Shown one piece after another: positions 7,551-15,677 of a stretch of DNA of 17,442 nt (position 1 is its first letter; each line of letters opens with the position of its first letter). Both the position numbers and the translations under genes were made by a program. Origin of the DNA: PALSA-607 sp036510735 (GTDB lineage: Bacteria; Actinomycetota; Actinomycetes; Acidothermales; Acidothermaceae); contig DATCDK010000089.1 of assembly GCA_036510735.1 (NCBI GenBank), positions 1-17,442 on the forward strand, in the 5' to 3' direction. The notes beneath the pieces are model-generated. The model saw only the letters and a program-made list of their open reading frames with translations, did not search any database and was not told the DNA's origin.

Positions 7551-8248
7551 ATGAGTTGCAAGCAGTCTCCATTACTGCCGGCTATGACGGTCCACCAATT
7601 CTGGACGACGTCTCGGTTACCGCGAATGCTGGCGAGACGTGCGTCATCCTAGGCCCGAATGGTGCCGGCAAGTCCACGCTGGCCAAAGCGATCATCGGCC
7701 TACTCGGCGTAAAGAAGGGTCGCGTTCTCTTGCAGGGCAATGAAGTGACGGGTCAGGGCCCGCACAAGCTCGTCAAGGCGGGCCTCGCGTACTTGCCTCA
7801 ACTCATGAACGTCTTCGATCAACTATCGGTGATCGAGAACTTGGAAATGGGCGGCTACACCGTCAAGGGGAGCCTCCAGCGGCGAATCTCTGAACTGCTC
7901 GACTTCTTTCCCGATCTCGCAGTGGATCGACACAAGAAGGCCGGCGTGCTGTCGGGGGGCCAGCAGCGGATGCTGGCACTTGCGCGAATGCTCATGACAG
8001 AGCCGGTGGTGGCGATTCTCGATGAGCCAACGGCGGGGTTGTCACCGCTGTACGCCGAGCGCGTTTGGACGCACATCGACCGGATTCGTGACGCAGGTGT
8101 GGCGCTGCTCGTTGTCGAGCAGAATGCGACGGTCGCCATGGACCACGCGGACATCGTCTATCTCCTAACACAGGGCAGGAATGTGATGTCCGGTCCAGCA
8201 TCAGAGCTTCGTCATCGGGACGAGGTTGCTCGCATCCTCGTAGGCTAA
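7547..8248 (+). CDS. livF: ABC transporter ATP-binding protein (LivF family)
   Basis: Second ATPase of the importer, 233 aa, the usual LivF length. Walker A GPNGAGKST is at 36-44, signature LSGGQ at 135-139 and Walker B VAILDE at 155-160. The switch position is Gln192 in VVEQN instead of His, as is normal in LivF. Translation starts at a GTG overlapping the stop of the upstream ATPase gene. It closes the transporter block; the first catabolic gene follows after about 40-50 bp without an obvious terminator, so readthrough into the enzymes is likely. Confidence 0.93.
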   Translation: MNELQAVSITAGYDGPPILDDVSVTANAGETCVILGPNGAGKSTLAKAIIGLLGVKKGRVLLQGNEVTGQGPHKLVKAGLAYLPQLMNVFDQLSVIENLEMGGYTVKGSLQRRISELLDFFPDLAVDRHKKAGVLSGGQQRMLALARMLMTEPVVAILDEPTAGLSPLYAERVWTHIDRIRDAGVALLVVEQNATVAMDHADIVYLLTQGRNVMSGPASELRHRDEVARILVG

Positions 8249-8290
8249 GCATGCTTATTTTTTGAAAAGACCGCCGATCCAATTCAGGGA

Positions 8291-9700
8291 GTGACTGAGA
8301 ACGTGACGACAAGTCAAGACGCAACGCAGACGCGCTCGCAACGGTTGTCTGAGTTTGTAAGTGCGCTTCGCCCGGATGATTTGCCGACGGCGGTGAGACA
8401 GGATGCGATCTGGCGAGTAATGGACACGATCGGCGTGTCACTCGTAGGTTCTGGAATGGACTATGCGCAACCCATCCAGAAAGTGTTCGTCGAGTTGGCC
8501 GGCCGGGGGGAATCGACGGTCATCGGCGGCGGTGAACGACTGCCTGCACCCGCCGCCGGATTCGTGAATGCTGCCTATGCGCACGGCCCTGACTTCGATG
8601 ACACGCATAGCGTTGCGATGGTCCATATCGGCTGTCTAGCCGTGCCGAGTGCACTTGCCATGGCCGAACGTACCGGTGCCACTGGTGCGGACATGCTCAC
8701 AGCTTTGGTAGCCGGCGCCGAGGTTGGGCTCCGGATCGGCGCGGCCGCACCACACAGGTTCCATATGCGCGGATTCCACGCCACCGGCGTCGTTGGCCCG
8801 TTCACCGCGGCAGCGACGGCGGGGAAGTTGCTTGGCCTTGACGTCGACCGACTGAGCAACGGCCTCGGTTTAGCGGGCAGCCAGGCCGCGGGGTTGCTTC
8901 AGGGACTACACGACGGGAGCTGGGTCAAACGGCTGCACCCTGGCTGGGCTGTGCAAGGGGGGATCACGGCGGCGCTTCTTGCCGAGCAGGGCTACCTCGG
9001 GCCGCCACAAGTTCTCGAGGGCGGTTGGGCGTTGTATGCAGTACTCCTCCATGGCGACTCGGAGCCGGTGGATTTCGACGTTCTGACAAACGGACTCGGC
9101 ACCGAGTGGCTGCTGCCTGAGACGACTTACAAGCCGTACAGCAACGGGGCATGGAATCATTCTGCAATGGACGGGGTCGCCGCGATCATGGCGGCCGAAT
9201 CGCTGACTTACAAAGACATCGCACGGGTGGACGCCATCGTGCCACCGGAATGCATACCCGTCGTGTGCGAGCCGCGGGACGCCAAGATCCAACCGGTGAC
9301 GCCCTACCACATGAAGTTCAGCTTGCCTTACTCAGTCGCCATCCTGGCCGTGCTTGGCCACGCAGGAGTGGACGACTACACGACCGAGGTGCATACCAAT
9401 CCGGACATCGCCGATTTGGCATCGCGCGTCTACTGTGAGGCAGACCCGCGCATGGCACCGGATCGCTTCCCCGCCAGGGTTCGTCTTGAGACACGCGACG
9501 GACGCCACTTCTCGTACGACATTCCAGCGCAACGCGGAGGTCCGGGAAACCCCTTTTCGGCCGACGACCACCGTGCAAAGTTTCTCTCGAACGCGAGCCC
9601 GAGCCTCGGCGTATCCCGGGCAGAGAGCCTCATGCACACGATCGAAAATATCTGGGAGCTCCAGTCGGTTGGGGAACTCGTTCGACTCGCCGTCCGGTAG
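8291..9700 (+). CDS. MmgE/PrpD family protein, copy 1
   Basis: The family includes 2-methylcitrate dehydratase, cis-aconitate decarboxylase and iminodisuccinate epimerase, which act on di- and tricarboxylic acids. Length 469 aa is typical. Conserved catalytic-region residues are DFDDTH (101-106), His112, GFHATG (His163), and VKRLHPG with Lys213 and His216, then KPYSNG (281-286), a GAW/NH variant of the region that carries a catalytic His in cis-aconitate decarboxylase. GTG 8291 directly abuts AGGGAG, so GTG 8303 (11 nt from it) may be the true start. The TAG shares one base with the GTG of the CoA-transferase gene. The VKRLHPGWAVQGG version differs clearly from copy 2, so the two are ancient paralogues and not a recent duplication. 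Reaction in this organism unknown. Confidence 0.88.
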   Translation: MTENVTTSQDATQTRSQRLSEFVSALRPDDLPTAVRQDAIWRVMDTIGVSLVGSGMDYAQPIQKVFVELAGRGESTVIGGGERLPAPAAGFVNAAYAHGPDFDDTHSVAMVHIGCLAVPSALAMAERTGATGADMLTALVAGAEVGLRIGAAAPHRFHMRGFHATGVVGPFTAAATAGKLLGLDVDRLSNGLGLAGSQAAGLLQGLHDGSWVKRLHPGWAVQGGITAALLAEQGYLGPPQVLEGGWALYAVLLHGDSEPVDFDVLTNGLGTEWLLPETTYKPYSNGAWNHSAMDGVAAIMAAESLTYKDIARVDAIVPPECIPVVCEPRDAKIQPVTPYHMKFSLPYSVAILAVLGHAGVDDYTTEVHTNPDIADLASRVYCEADPRMAPDRFPARVRLETRDGRHFSYDIPAQRGGPGNPFSADDHRAKFLSNASPSLGVSRAESLMHTIENIWELQSVGELVRLAVR

Positions 9701-10926
9701 TGGAGAAGCCGATGCCGCGCAGCGATCAGCTGGCCAGGCTAAGAGCTGCGCCGCTGAGAGGTATCCGCGTTGTGGCGCTCGAGCAAGCGGTTGCTGGTCC
9801 ACTATGCACGCGGCACCTTGTCGATCTGGGTGCTGACGTAGTCAAGATTGAGAGGCCAGGGGGAGGGGATTTCGCTCGCTCGTACGACTCCGTGGTGCAC
9901 GGTGAGTCCGCGTATTTTGTGTGGCTCAACCGCGGAAAACGCAGCGTGGTGCTGGATTTGAAGTCTGCGGAAGATCGTGTTGCCATGGACTCGCTCCTCG
10001 AGTCCGCCGATGTGCTGGTGAGCAACCTTGGACCTGGCGCCCTCGAGAGACTGGGCCTCGGATGGGACACGGTTCACACCAGGTGGCCACAGCTGATCTC
10101 CTGCACGATCACGGGCTACGGAACGGAAGGCCCACTGCGTGATCGGAAGGCATTCGATCTCTTGGTGCAGGGTGAGGCCGCCTTGTTTGCGATCACGGGT
10201 ACGCCCGAGCAGCCTGCGAAAGTGGGCCTACCGATAGCTGACATCTCTGGGGGCATGTACGCCCTGAGCGCAGTGCTGGCCGCGCTATTTCAGCGGACAT
10301 CGACGGGCCTGGGAACACGTGTCGACATCGCGATGCTCGACTGCCTGGCGGAGTGGATGACACCCGTTCTCTACCACTGCGAGTACACGGGTAAAGAGCC
10401 GGAACGGAAAGGTGTCATGCATGCAACCATCTGCCCATACGGCCCGTACCGCCTGGGCGGACAGGCGACCGTGATCATCGCGGTACAGAATCAGCGGCAG
10501 TGGCAAGCTTTCTGTACCTTCGTGATGCAACGGCCGGACCTGATCGACGACGATCGATTTCGATCGAACGAAGCACGGGTTCATCATAGGGTTGAACTCG
10601 AAAGCCTGATCGATGAATGCTTGGCGAATACGCCGTTGCCAACGGCCCTTGCGGCATTGGATCACGCGGATATTCCTTGGGCCGAGGTCAACGACGTGCG
10701 TGCGTTGCTGGATCACCCTCAACTGCGAGCGCGGGAACGTTGGACTCAGGTCGACACGCCAAGTGGACCTGCGTCAGCGCTGAGGTCGCCGCTCGATGCG
10801 ATGGGCCATGACACGTCGATGCTGGCCGTCCCTGCCCTCGGCGAGCACACCTCCGAAGTGCTCGAGCAACACGGACTAGCTAGACCAACACCCGGCAATC
10901 GGCGCATACATGGAGCGACCAAATGA
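9700..10926 (+). CDS. CaiB/BaiF family (class III) CoA-transferase
   Basis: Moves CoA from a donor thioester (often succinyl-CoA or acetyl-CoA) to a carboxylic acid; cytoplasmic, usually a dimer of interlocked chains. The 408-aa protein has the N-terminal Rossmann segment GIRVVALEQAVAGP (21-34), LGADVVKIERPGGGD (43-57), LNRGKRSVVLDLK (76-88) and KAFDLLVQGEA (150-160), where Asp153 matches the family's catalytic Asp, then ADISGGMYALSAVLAAL. GTG 9700 overlaps the upstream stop by one base; ATG 9712 with GGAGAA 4 nt before it is the other candidate. It overlaps the downstream dehydrogenase gene (ATGA). The neighbouring CitE-like lyase suggests that it activates a malate- or citramalate-like acid; the acid itself is not determined. 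Confidence 0.92.
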   Translation: MEKPMPRSDQLARLRAAPLRGIRVVALEQAVAGPLCTRHLVDLGADVVKIERPGGGDFARSYDSVVHGESAYFVWLNRGKRSVVLDLKSAEDRVAMDSLLESADVLVSNLGPGALERLGLGWDTVHTRWPQLISCTITGYGTEGPLRDRKAFDLLVQGEAALFAITGTPEQPAKVGLPIADISGGMYALSAVLAALFQRTSTGLGTRVDIAMLDCLAEWMTPVLYHCEYTGKEPERKGVMHATICPYGPYRLGGQATVIIAVQNQRQWQAFCTFVMQRPDLIDDDRFRSNEARVHHRVELESLIDECLANTPLPTALAALDHADIPWAEVNDVRALLDHPQLRARERWTQVDTPSGPASALRSPLDAMGHDTSMLAVPALGEHTSEVLEQHGLARPTPGNRRIHGATK

Positions 10927-11972
10927 CGAACCCGCGGATCGCGGTTATTGCAGGCGACGGCGTGGGCCAAGAGGTCATCCCGGCTGGCATTCGCGTGCTC
11001 TCCAAAGTGGCGAGTCTCGACTTTGTGGAGTTCCCCTGGGGGGCCGACTTTTTTGCCCGTACGGGTTCAATGATGCCGCCCGACGGGTTGGAGACACTGT
11101 CGAACTTCGACGCCATATACCTGGGCGCCGTTGGCTGGCCGACGATTCCGGATCACGTGAGCTTGTGGGGGCTCCTGCTCCCCATCCGCAAGGCGTTCGA
11201 GCAGTATGTCAACCTGAGGCCGGTCACGCTGCTCCCTGGCGTCACGAGCCCGCTCAAAGGGAGGCAAGCCGACGACATCGACATGTTGTTCCTCCGCGAG
11301 AACACAGAGGGCGAGTACTCCGGCCCAGGTGGGCGAGTTCATATGGGGACTGCCAACGAGCTAGCAGTCGAGGTGCCGGTGTTCACCCGCACGGCTGTCG
11401 AGCGCGTAGCACGCGTGGCGTTCTCGCACGCCCAACGCAGATCCGGCCAGTTGATCAGCGTCACAAAGTCGAACGCTAGCCGATACAACTACGTCTTGTG
11501 GGATGAGGTTGTGGCAGCGGTTGGAGCCGAGTTCGCGGATGTCGAGGTGCAACGAGTCCACGTCGACGCGATGGCTGCGCGAATGGTGTCGCGGCCGGAC
11601 ACCGTCGATGTGGTTGTCGCGTCCAATCTCTTCGGGGACATACTCACCGACCTTGGCGCCGCCATTCAGGGCGGGCTCGGGCTGGCCGCCAGCGCCAACC
11701 TCAATCCGGAGCGACAGCACCCGTCGATGTTTGAACCTGTCCACGGATCGGCACCGGACATTGCGGGGATGTGCCGAGCCAACCCGATCGGAGCAATTCT
11801 GACGGGAGCGCTAATGCTGGAGCATCTCCAACTAGCCTCGGCGGCAACGAGGGTGGAGCGCGCCGTCGCCGACGTGACTCGCCGCGGGCAGTTCCTGACT
11901 GCCGATCTCGGCGGCGGCGCGAGTACTGACGAAGTCGCGGACGCTGTGATTCAAGCACTCAGCGCTGCGTGA
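10923..11972 (+). CDS. Beta-decarboxylating dehydrogenase, D-malate/tartrate dehydrogenase type
   Basis: Member of the isocitrate/isopropylmalate dehydrogenase superfamily: NAD(P)-dependent oxidation of a 2-hydroxy acid with loss of the beta-carboxyl as CO2. At 349 aa it follows the TtuC/DmlA pattern rather than LeuB: FPWGADFF (37-44), MMPPDGLETL, LGAVGWPTIPDHVSLWGL (67-84), then IRKAF..YVNLRP. Likely substrate and metal residues are Arg89, Arg99, Arg125 (RENTEGEYSG), Tyr132, Lys182 (TKSN), Asp215 (HVDAM), Asp239 and Asp243. HGSAPDIAG (274-282) is the NAD-type cofactor loop. Candidate substrates are D-malate, tartrate or an alkylmalate, giving pyruvate or another 2-oxoacid. The ATG overlaps the upstream TGA; a perfect palindrome follows 14 bp after its stop. 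Confidence 0.9.
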   Translation: MTNPRIAVIAGDGVGQEVIPAGIRVLSKVASLDFVEFPWGADFFARTGSMMPPDGLETLSNFDAIYLGAVGWPTIPDHVSLWGLLLPIRKAFEQYVNLRPVTLLPGVTSPLKGRQADDIDMLFLRENTEGEYSGPGGRVHMGTANELAVEVPVFTRTAVERVARVAFSHAQRRSGQLISVTKSNASRYNYVLWDEVVAAVGAEFADVEVQRVHVDAMAARMVSRPDTVDVVVASNLFGDILTDLGAAIQGGLGLAASANLNPERQHPSMFEPVHGSAPDIAGMCRANPIGAILTGALMLEHLQLASAATRVERAVADVTRRGQFLTADLGGGASTDEVADAVIQALSAA

Positions 11973-11986
11973 CGTCCGCCGATGCA

Positions 11987-12008
11987 AGTCTTCTCGGCCG
12001 AGAAGACT
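11987..12008 (+). promoter_or_regulatory. Perfect 22-bp palindrome between dehydrogenase and second MmgE/PrpD gene
   Basis: AGTCTTCTCGG is immediately followed by its exact complement CCGAGAAGACT, so the DNA dyad is perfect with no spacer. As RNA it would fold into a 9-bp stem with a GGCC tetraloop. It lies in the only sizeable gap (98 bp) of the enzyme block and is not followed by a T-run. It may be an operator for an internal promoter, a processing or stability hairpin, or a weak terminator. Confidence 0.6.
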
Positions 12009-12070
12009 CGCAACAAGCGTGATCGCACCAACAGGCCAACAAGTAAGACCGATTTAGGGAGAAAGTCAGA

Positions 12071-13468
12071 ATGGTGGACGAAATAACCGCGGCCGTAAGC
12101 CGATTTGTTGTCGAAACAAAGCTAGCCGACATACCCACCGACGCGGTTGGCGCCGCACTGCGATCAATCCTCGACGGGCTCGGGCTCGCTGTGGCAGGGC
12201 ACGCCAGCTTGGTCGCGCAACTCGCTGCCGCGGAGGTCGATTCCTACGGCTGTTCTGTCACCGATTCCTCGGTGCTCGGCTCCTCGGTCCGGCTACCCAG
12301 CCGCTTCGCTGCGTTCTTGAACGGATTAGCGATTCATGCGGACGACTTTGACGACACGCAGCTGGCGACTCTCCCAGATCGCGTCTACGGCCTCCTGACC
12401 CACCCCACCGCTCCCGTTCTGCCCGCAGCTCTCGCTCTTGGCGAGCGACTCGGGCGAAGTGGGTCGGACTTTCTCCTCGCATATCTCGTTGGCGTCGAGA
12501 CTGAGGCGAAAATCTCCGAGGCAATCGACCCTCGGCACTACGACGCAGGATTCCACTCGACCGCGACTGCCGGCGCAATCGGGGCAGCTGCTGCGGCATC
12601 GCGGATCCTAGCTCTGGACGTCGAACGGACCGAGGTCGCCCTCGGGATCGCCGCATCGTGCGCCGCAGGGCTGCGTGAAAACTTCGGCACAATGACGAAG
12701 CCACTACACGCCGGTCGGGCTGCTGAGAGCGGCGTGCTCGCGGCGCAACTCGCCGCGAAGGGCTTCACGGCCGCGCACAACATCCTCGAGGCCCGCCGCG
12801 GGTTTTTCTCTGCGGCCGGCGGCGGCTTCGATCGTCCAACAATGGAGCGACTGGGCGACCCGTGGACCTTTAGCGACCCGGGTGTTTCAATCAAGCCCTA
12901 CCCGTCGGGCTCACTGACCCACCCGGCGATGACCGTGATGGCAGAGTTGCTTCGAGACAACGCTGTGCAGGCGAGCGATGTCGAGCTTGTGTATGTCGGC
13001 ACCAACCGGCATATGCCGAATGCGCTGATCCACCATCGTCCGGCCGATCACCTAGCGGCCAAGTTCAGCATGGAGTTCTGCATGGCCGCGCTGGTGGTCG
13101 ACGGACGTGCGGGCTTGGCGGAGTTCACCGACGAGGTTGTGCGGCGGCCGGATATCCAATCCATGATCGAGCGGGTTCGGTTCGAGGTTGACCCAGAAGC
13201 CGACGGAACGGGCTACAACAACATGACGAGCATCGTCCGCGTGCACCTGAACAATGGGACGGTCCTCCAAGGCCGGGCAGATTTTGCAAAGGGCAGCCCA
13301 GCCAACCCCATGACGCAGCAAGAGCTATTTCGCAAATTTGCAGATTGTCTCGAGGTCGGCAACATCTCGTCGTCCGCGGCAGAGCGTGCGGCAGAACTCG
13401 TCGGGAACCTAGAAGACCAACCAGCCCTCGGCGAAATCACGAGTTTGCTTTGCCCCGCGGAGTCCTGA
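12071..13468 (+). CDS. MmgE/PrpD family protein, copy 2 (cis-aconitate-decarboxylase-like active site)
   Basis: A 465-aa MmgE/PrpD enzyme. The residues that line the active site of cis-aconitate decarboxylase (human IRG1/ACOD1 Asp93, Thr97, His103, His159, Lys207, His277) all have plausible counterparts by eye: Asp92 and Thr96 in DDFDDT, His111 in LLTHPT, His162 in GFHST, Lys210 in TMTKPLHAG, and His284 after KPYPSGSLT. KGSPANPM near the C-terminus is a further family motif. This supports an active dehydratase or decarboxylase but does not fix the substrate. ATG 12071 has AGGGAG 9 nt upstream. It has its own leader with a palindrome, so it may be separately regulated. It is only distantly similar to copy 1. 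Confidence 0.88.
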   Translation: MVDEITAAVSRFVVETKLADIPTDAVGAALRSILDGLGLAVAGHASLVAQLAAAEVDSYGCSVTDSSVLGSSVRLPSRFAAFLNGLAIHADDFDDTQLATLPDRVYGLLTHPTAPVLPAALALGERLGRSGSDFLLAYLVGVETEAKISEAIDPRHYDAGFHSTATAGAIGAAAAASRILALDVERTEVALGIAASCAAGLRENFGTMTKPLHAGRAAESGVLAAQLAAKGFTAAHNILEARRGFFSAAGGGFDRPTMERLGDPWTFSDPGVSIKPYPSGSLTHPAMTVMAELLRDNAVQASDVELVYVGTNRHMPNALIHHRPADHLAAKFSMEFCMAALVVDGRAGLAEFTDEVVRRPDIQSMIERVRFEVDPEADGTGYNNMTSIVRVHLNNGTVLQGRADFAKGSPANPMTQQELFRKFADCLEVGNISSSAAERAAELVGNLEDQPALGEITSLLCPAES

Positions 13469-14049
13469 CACGCAGCCAAGGCGGCCCACCCCGACCGACC
13501 GACGTGTTCTTGCTGTGGTCCAAGATTGGCGTGAAGTCGTTCGGCGGGGGTCAGGCCGTTCAGTTTTACGCGTTCGAACACATCGTCAACGAGCTGAAGT
13601 GGCTCACAGTCGACGAGTGGGCGCAGTTGTGGGGACTGTCCCAGATCGTGCCCGGTGTTAACGTTATTGCAGTCTGCGCACTAACGGGGTTGCGGGTCGC
13701 AGGCCTCGCGGGCAGCCTGGCCGCACTCGCTGGACTGATGGCACCAAGCGTTGCAGCAACGATCCTCATTTCCGCTGCCTACACACAGATCGCTCAGTTC
13801 GCGGGGGTGCACGCGGCGCTCCGCGGCATGTTTGCCGCGGTTGTGGGTGCCGCGCTCGTGTTGAATTGGCGCGTGGGTCGGCCGATCGTGAAGGCCGCGC
13901 GAGCGCGAGGCAGGATCGCACTAGCTGCGTCCGTCGCCATCCCCGTTGTTGCTGCGGCGATTGTGGCCGAGCAGTGGGTTCCCGTGGTGGACGTATTGCT
14001 GAGCGGTGCAGCGCTTATGTCGGCCCTCTGGATCCAGAAGCCTCACTGA
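13450..14049 (+). CDS. chrA: Short CHR (chromate transporter family) protein, first half of a pair
   Basis: Integral membrane protein of the chromate ion transporter (CHR) superfamily, in the short two-gene form where each protein carries one half of the fold. The N-terminal signature is VFLLWSKIGVKSFGGGQA, and four or five hydrophobic helices follow. The usual PGP motif is changed to QIVPGVNVIA. The open frame reaches back to 13345, but that part is Arg-rich shadow of the upstream gene. TTG 13450, overlapping the upstream coding end, gives about 199 aa; GTG 13504 is another option. No good ribosome binding site is visible, so translational coupling is likely. Its position behind organic-acid genes makes an anion other than chromate possible. 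Confidence 0.78.
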   Translation: MPRGVLTRSQGGPPRPTDVFLLWSKIGVKSFGGGQAVQFYAFEHIVNELKWLTVDEWAQLWGLSQIVPGVNVIAVCALTGLRVAGLAGSLAALAGLMAPSVAATILISAAYTQIAQFAGVHAALRGMFAAVVGAALVLNWRVGRPIVKAARARGRIALAASVAIPVVAAAIVAEQWVPVVDVLLSGAALMSALWIQKPH

Positions 14050-14053
14050 AGCT

Positions 14054-14572
14054 ATGGCCGGAAACCTCTTATTCTTCCTGCTGCTTCTGAAGGCATCGTT
14101 CTTGTCTTCAGGCGGTTTGGCCAATCTGCCGAGTGTCCATCAGGATCTGATCAGTCGGCAGTGGGCTCACGAGGGGCAATTTGTCGAGGCGCTAGCGATT
14201 GGGCAACTCGCCCCAGGGCCGACAGGCCTTTGGGTAGTGGCCCTCGGGTATCTGGCGCGCGGGCCATCGGGTGCTTTGCTTGCAGCAGGGGCGATCACGA
14301 TCCCGCCTCTCCTTGCGCTTCCAATGGACCGGTTGTATCGGCGACTGGCGAATCACCGCGCGGTCGAGGGATTTGTCTTCGGACTGATCCTGGCGGCGGC
14401 GGGCAGCGTGATGGCGGTACTCGCCGAAGCGCTCAGGTCATATGGAGTTGATCTCGCAACGGTGCTCATATTCACAGCGAGCGTCGTGCTTGTCGGTCGC
14501 CGGATACTTCCACGAGGGTTCATCTTGCTCCTAAGTGCCGCCGTGGGATTTGCGGTCTGGGTGCCGAGGTAG
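14054..14572 (+). CDS. chrA: Short CHR (chromate transporter family) protein, second half of a pair
   Basis: Partner of the preceding gene, only 4 bp downstream, 172 aa. It carries the matching half-domain: LLFFLLLLKASFLSSGGLAN at the N-terminus, LPSVHQDLISRQW, and an intact PGP motif in IGQLAPGPTGLWVVALGY, then about four more membrane helices. The two proteins probably assemble as a heterodimer to move an oxyanion or carboxylate. The frame is open from 14006, but that would overlap the first gene; ATG 14054 matches family N-termini. This is the last gene of the rightward operon, ending 30 bp before the stop of the convergent lyase gene; I see no clear bidirectional terminator there. Confidence 0.8.
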   Translation: MAGNLLFFLLLLKASFLSSGGLANLPSVHQDLISRQWAHEGQFVEALAIGQLAPGPTGLWVVALGYLARGPSGALLAAGAITIPPLLALPMDRLYRRLANHRAVEGFVFGLILAAAGSVMAVLAEALRSYGVDLATVLIFTASVVLVGRRILPRGFILLLSAAVGFAVWVPR

Positions 14573-14602
14573 TTTGTCCACCAGTGCATGCTCCACGGCC
14601 TC

Positions 14603-15442
14603 TCACGGGGCAGTCCACCGCAAGATCCGTTGTGCTCGTTCAATGACTGCGCGGTCGATCATCGAGTGCCCCAGACGGCCGGCGCCGCTGTCGGTTGCTG
14701 CTGCGACGACGAGACGGGCCCAGTCCGCCTCCTCACTCGTCGGGGCGAACGCCGCATTAACGGCAGGGATCTGGTTCGGATGTGTGCACAGCTTGCCACC
14801 GAAGCCAAGCTGGCGGGCACGGAGCGCGTCCGCGCCGGCGACGTCGGCGTCGTCCAAGTTGAGGGTGACGCCATCCACTGGCGCCGCAATCCGTGCCGCC
14901 CGCGACGCGACGACCAGACTCGATCGAGCAAACAGCAACGCGAGGTCGTCCTGCGCCGAGTCGATATCGAGACTGTAGTCAACCGCGCCAAACGCCAGAC
15001 GCTCGACGCCGGGAGTAGTAGCGATCATTCCGGCGTTCTGGACACCGCGCGCAGTCTCAATCAGCGCGACGACTGGAATATCACGACAACCCCGCTCACT
15101 TAGGGCGACGAGTGCATCCGGCTCTGCCTTTGGCAGCACTAAGCCGCCGACGCCGTGCAACTCCTTAAGTGCGTCGCAGTCAGCTGAAAAGTGCGGTGTG
15201 TCCGCGGCATTAAGACGGACGATCGCGCGATGTCCCTTACGGAGCCACTTCAACACGCACTCTCGCGCCAGGTCCTTGTCCTCGGTGCCAACGGAGTCCT
15301 CGAGGTCACAAATGACGACGTCCGCTGCGCTGGATTCCGCCTGATCAAACCGGTCTGGTCGATTCCCTGGCACGAACAGGAAGGAGCGAGCTGTGTGAAT
15401 GCGGGTTGCGGACTCGCCTGTGATGCGGTGCTTCTCACTCAT
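14603..15442 (-). CDS. HpcH/HpaI-fold CitE-like acyl-CoA lyase
   Basis: Mg-dependent lyase of the CitE-like family, which cleaves (or forms) beta-hydroxyacyl-CoAs such as malyl-CoA, citramalyl-CoA and beta-methylmalyl-CoA. The 279-aa TIM barrel shows RSFLFVPGNRPDRF (19-32), DLEDSV (46-51), substrate Arg76 in VRLNA, LPKAE (103-107), metal ligand Glu129 in ALIETARG, metal ligand Asp155 in FGAVDYSLDI, and the conserved GFGGKLCTHPNQ (213-224). No acyl-carrier or citrate-lyase alpha subunit is nearby, so it is not a classical citrate lyase. Together with the CoA-transferase it suggests activation then cleavage to acetyl-CoA plus a 2-oxoacid. It is transcribed towards the operon, from its own undetermined promoter. 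Confidence 0.9.
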   Translation of the reverse strand: MSEKHRITGESATRIHTARSFLFVPGNRPDRFDQAESSAADVVICDLEDSVGTEDKDLARECVLKWLRKGHRAIVRLNAADTPHFSADCDALKELHGVGGLVLPKAEPDALVALSERGCRDIPVVALIETARGVQNAGMIATTPGVERLAFGAVDYSLDIDSAQDDLALLFARSSLVVASRAARIAAPVDGVTLNLDDADVAGADALRARQLGFGGKLCTHPNQIPAVNAAFAPTSEEADWARLVVAAATDSGAGRLGHSMIDRAVIERAQRILRWTAP

Positions 15443-15677
15443 CTCAAGATGCCGGGACCCGGTGATGTCCCGCTCGTGCTGCGATCCGTTCGAGGGGAGG
15501 CCTCGGCACGAATAACGCGGTGCGATCGATCTTCCGTGCGCATCGGGAGGCGATCAACTTCGGCATGGCATCTCCATGTGGACGTCGTGTGCAGGATCAT
15601 ACGTCTGAGGATGCTAAGAGTTATCTGCGCTCGTCGGAGTTCGGAGCGACGCGATGCGCGGCCAGTCGCGTGGTGTC

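Noticed and set aside
13345..13449. Upstream extension of the first CHR gene
   Set aside because: It lies wholly inside the MmgE/PrpD copy 2 gene and encodes a basic low-information peptide typical of a shadow frame.
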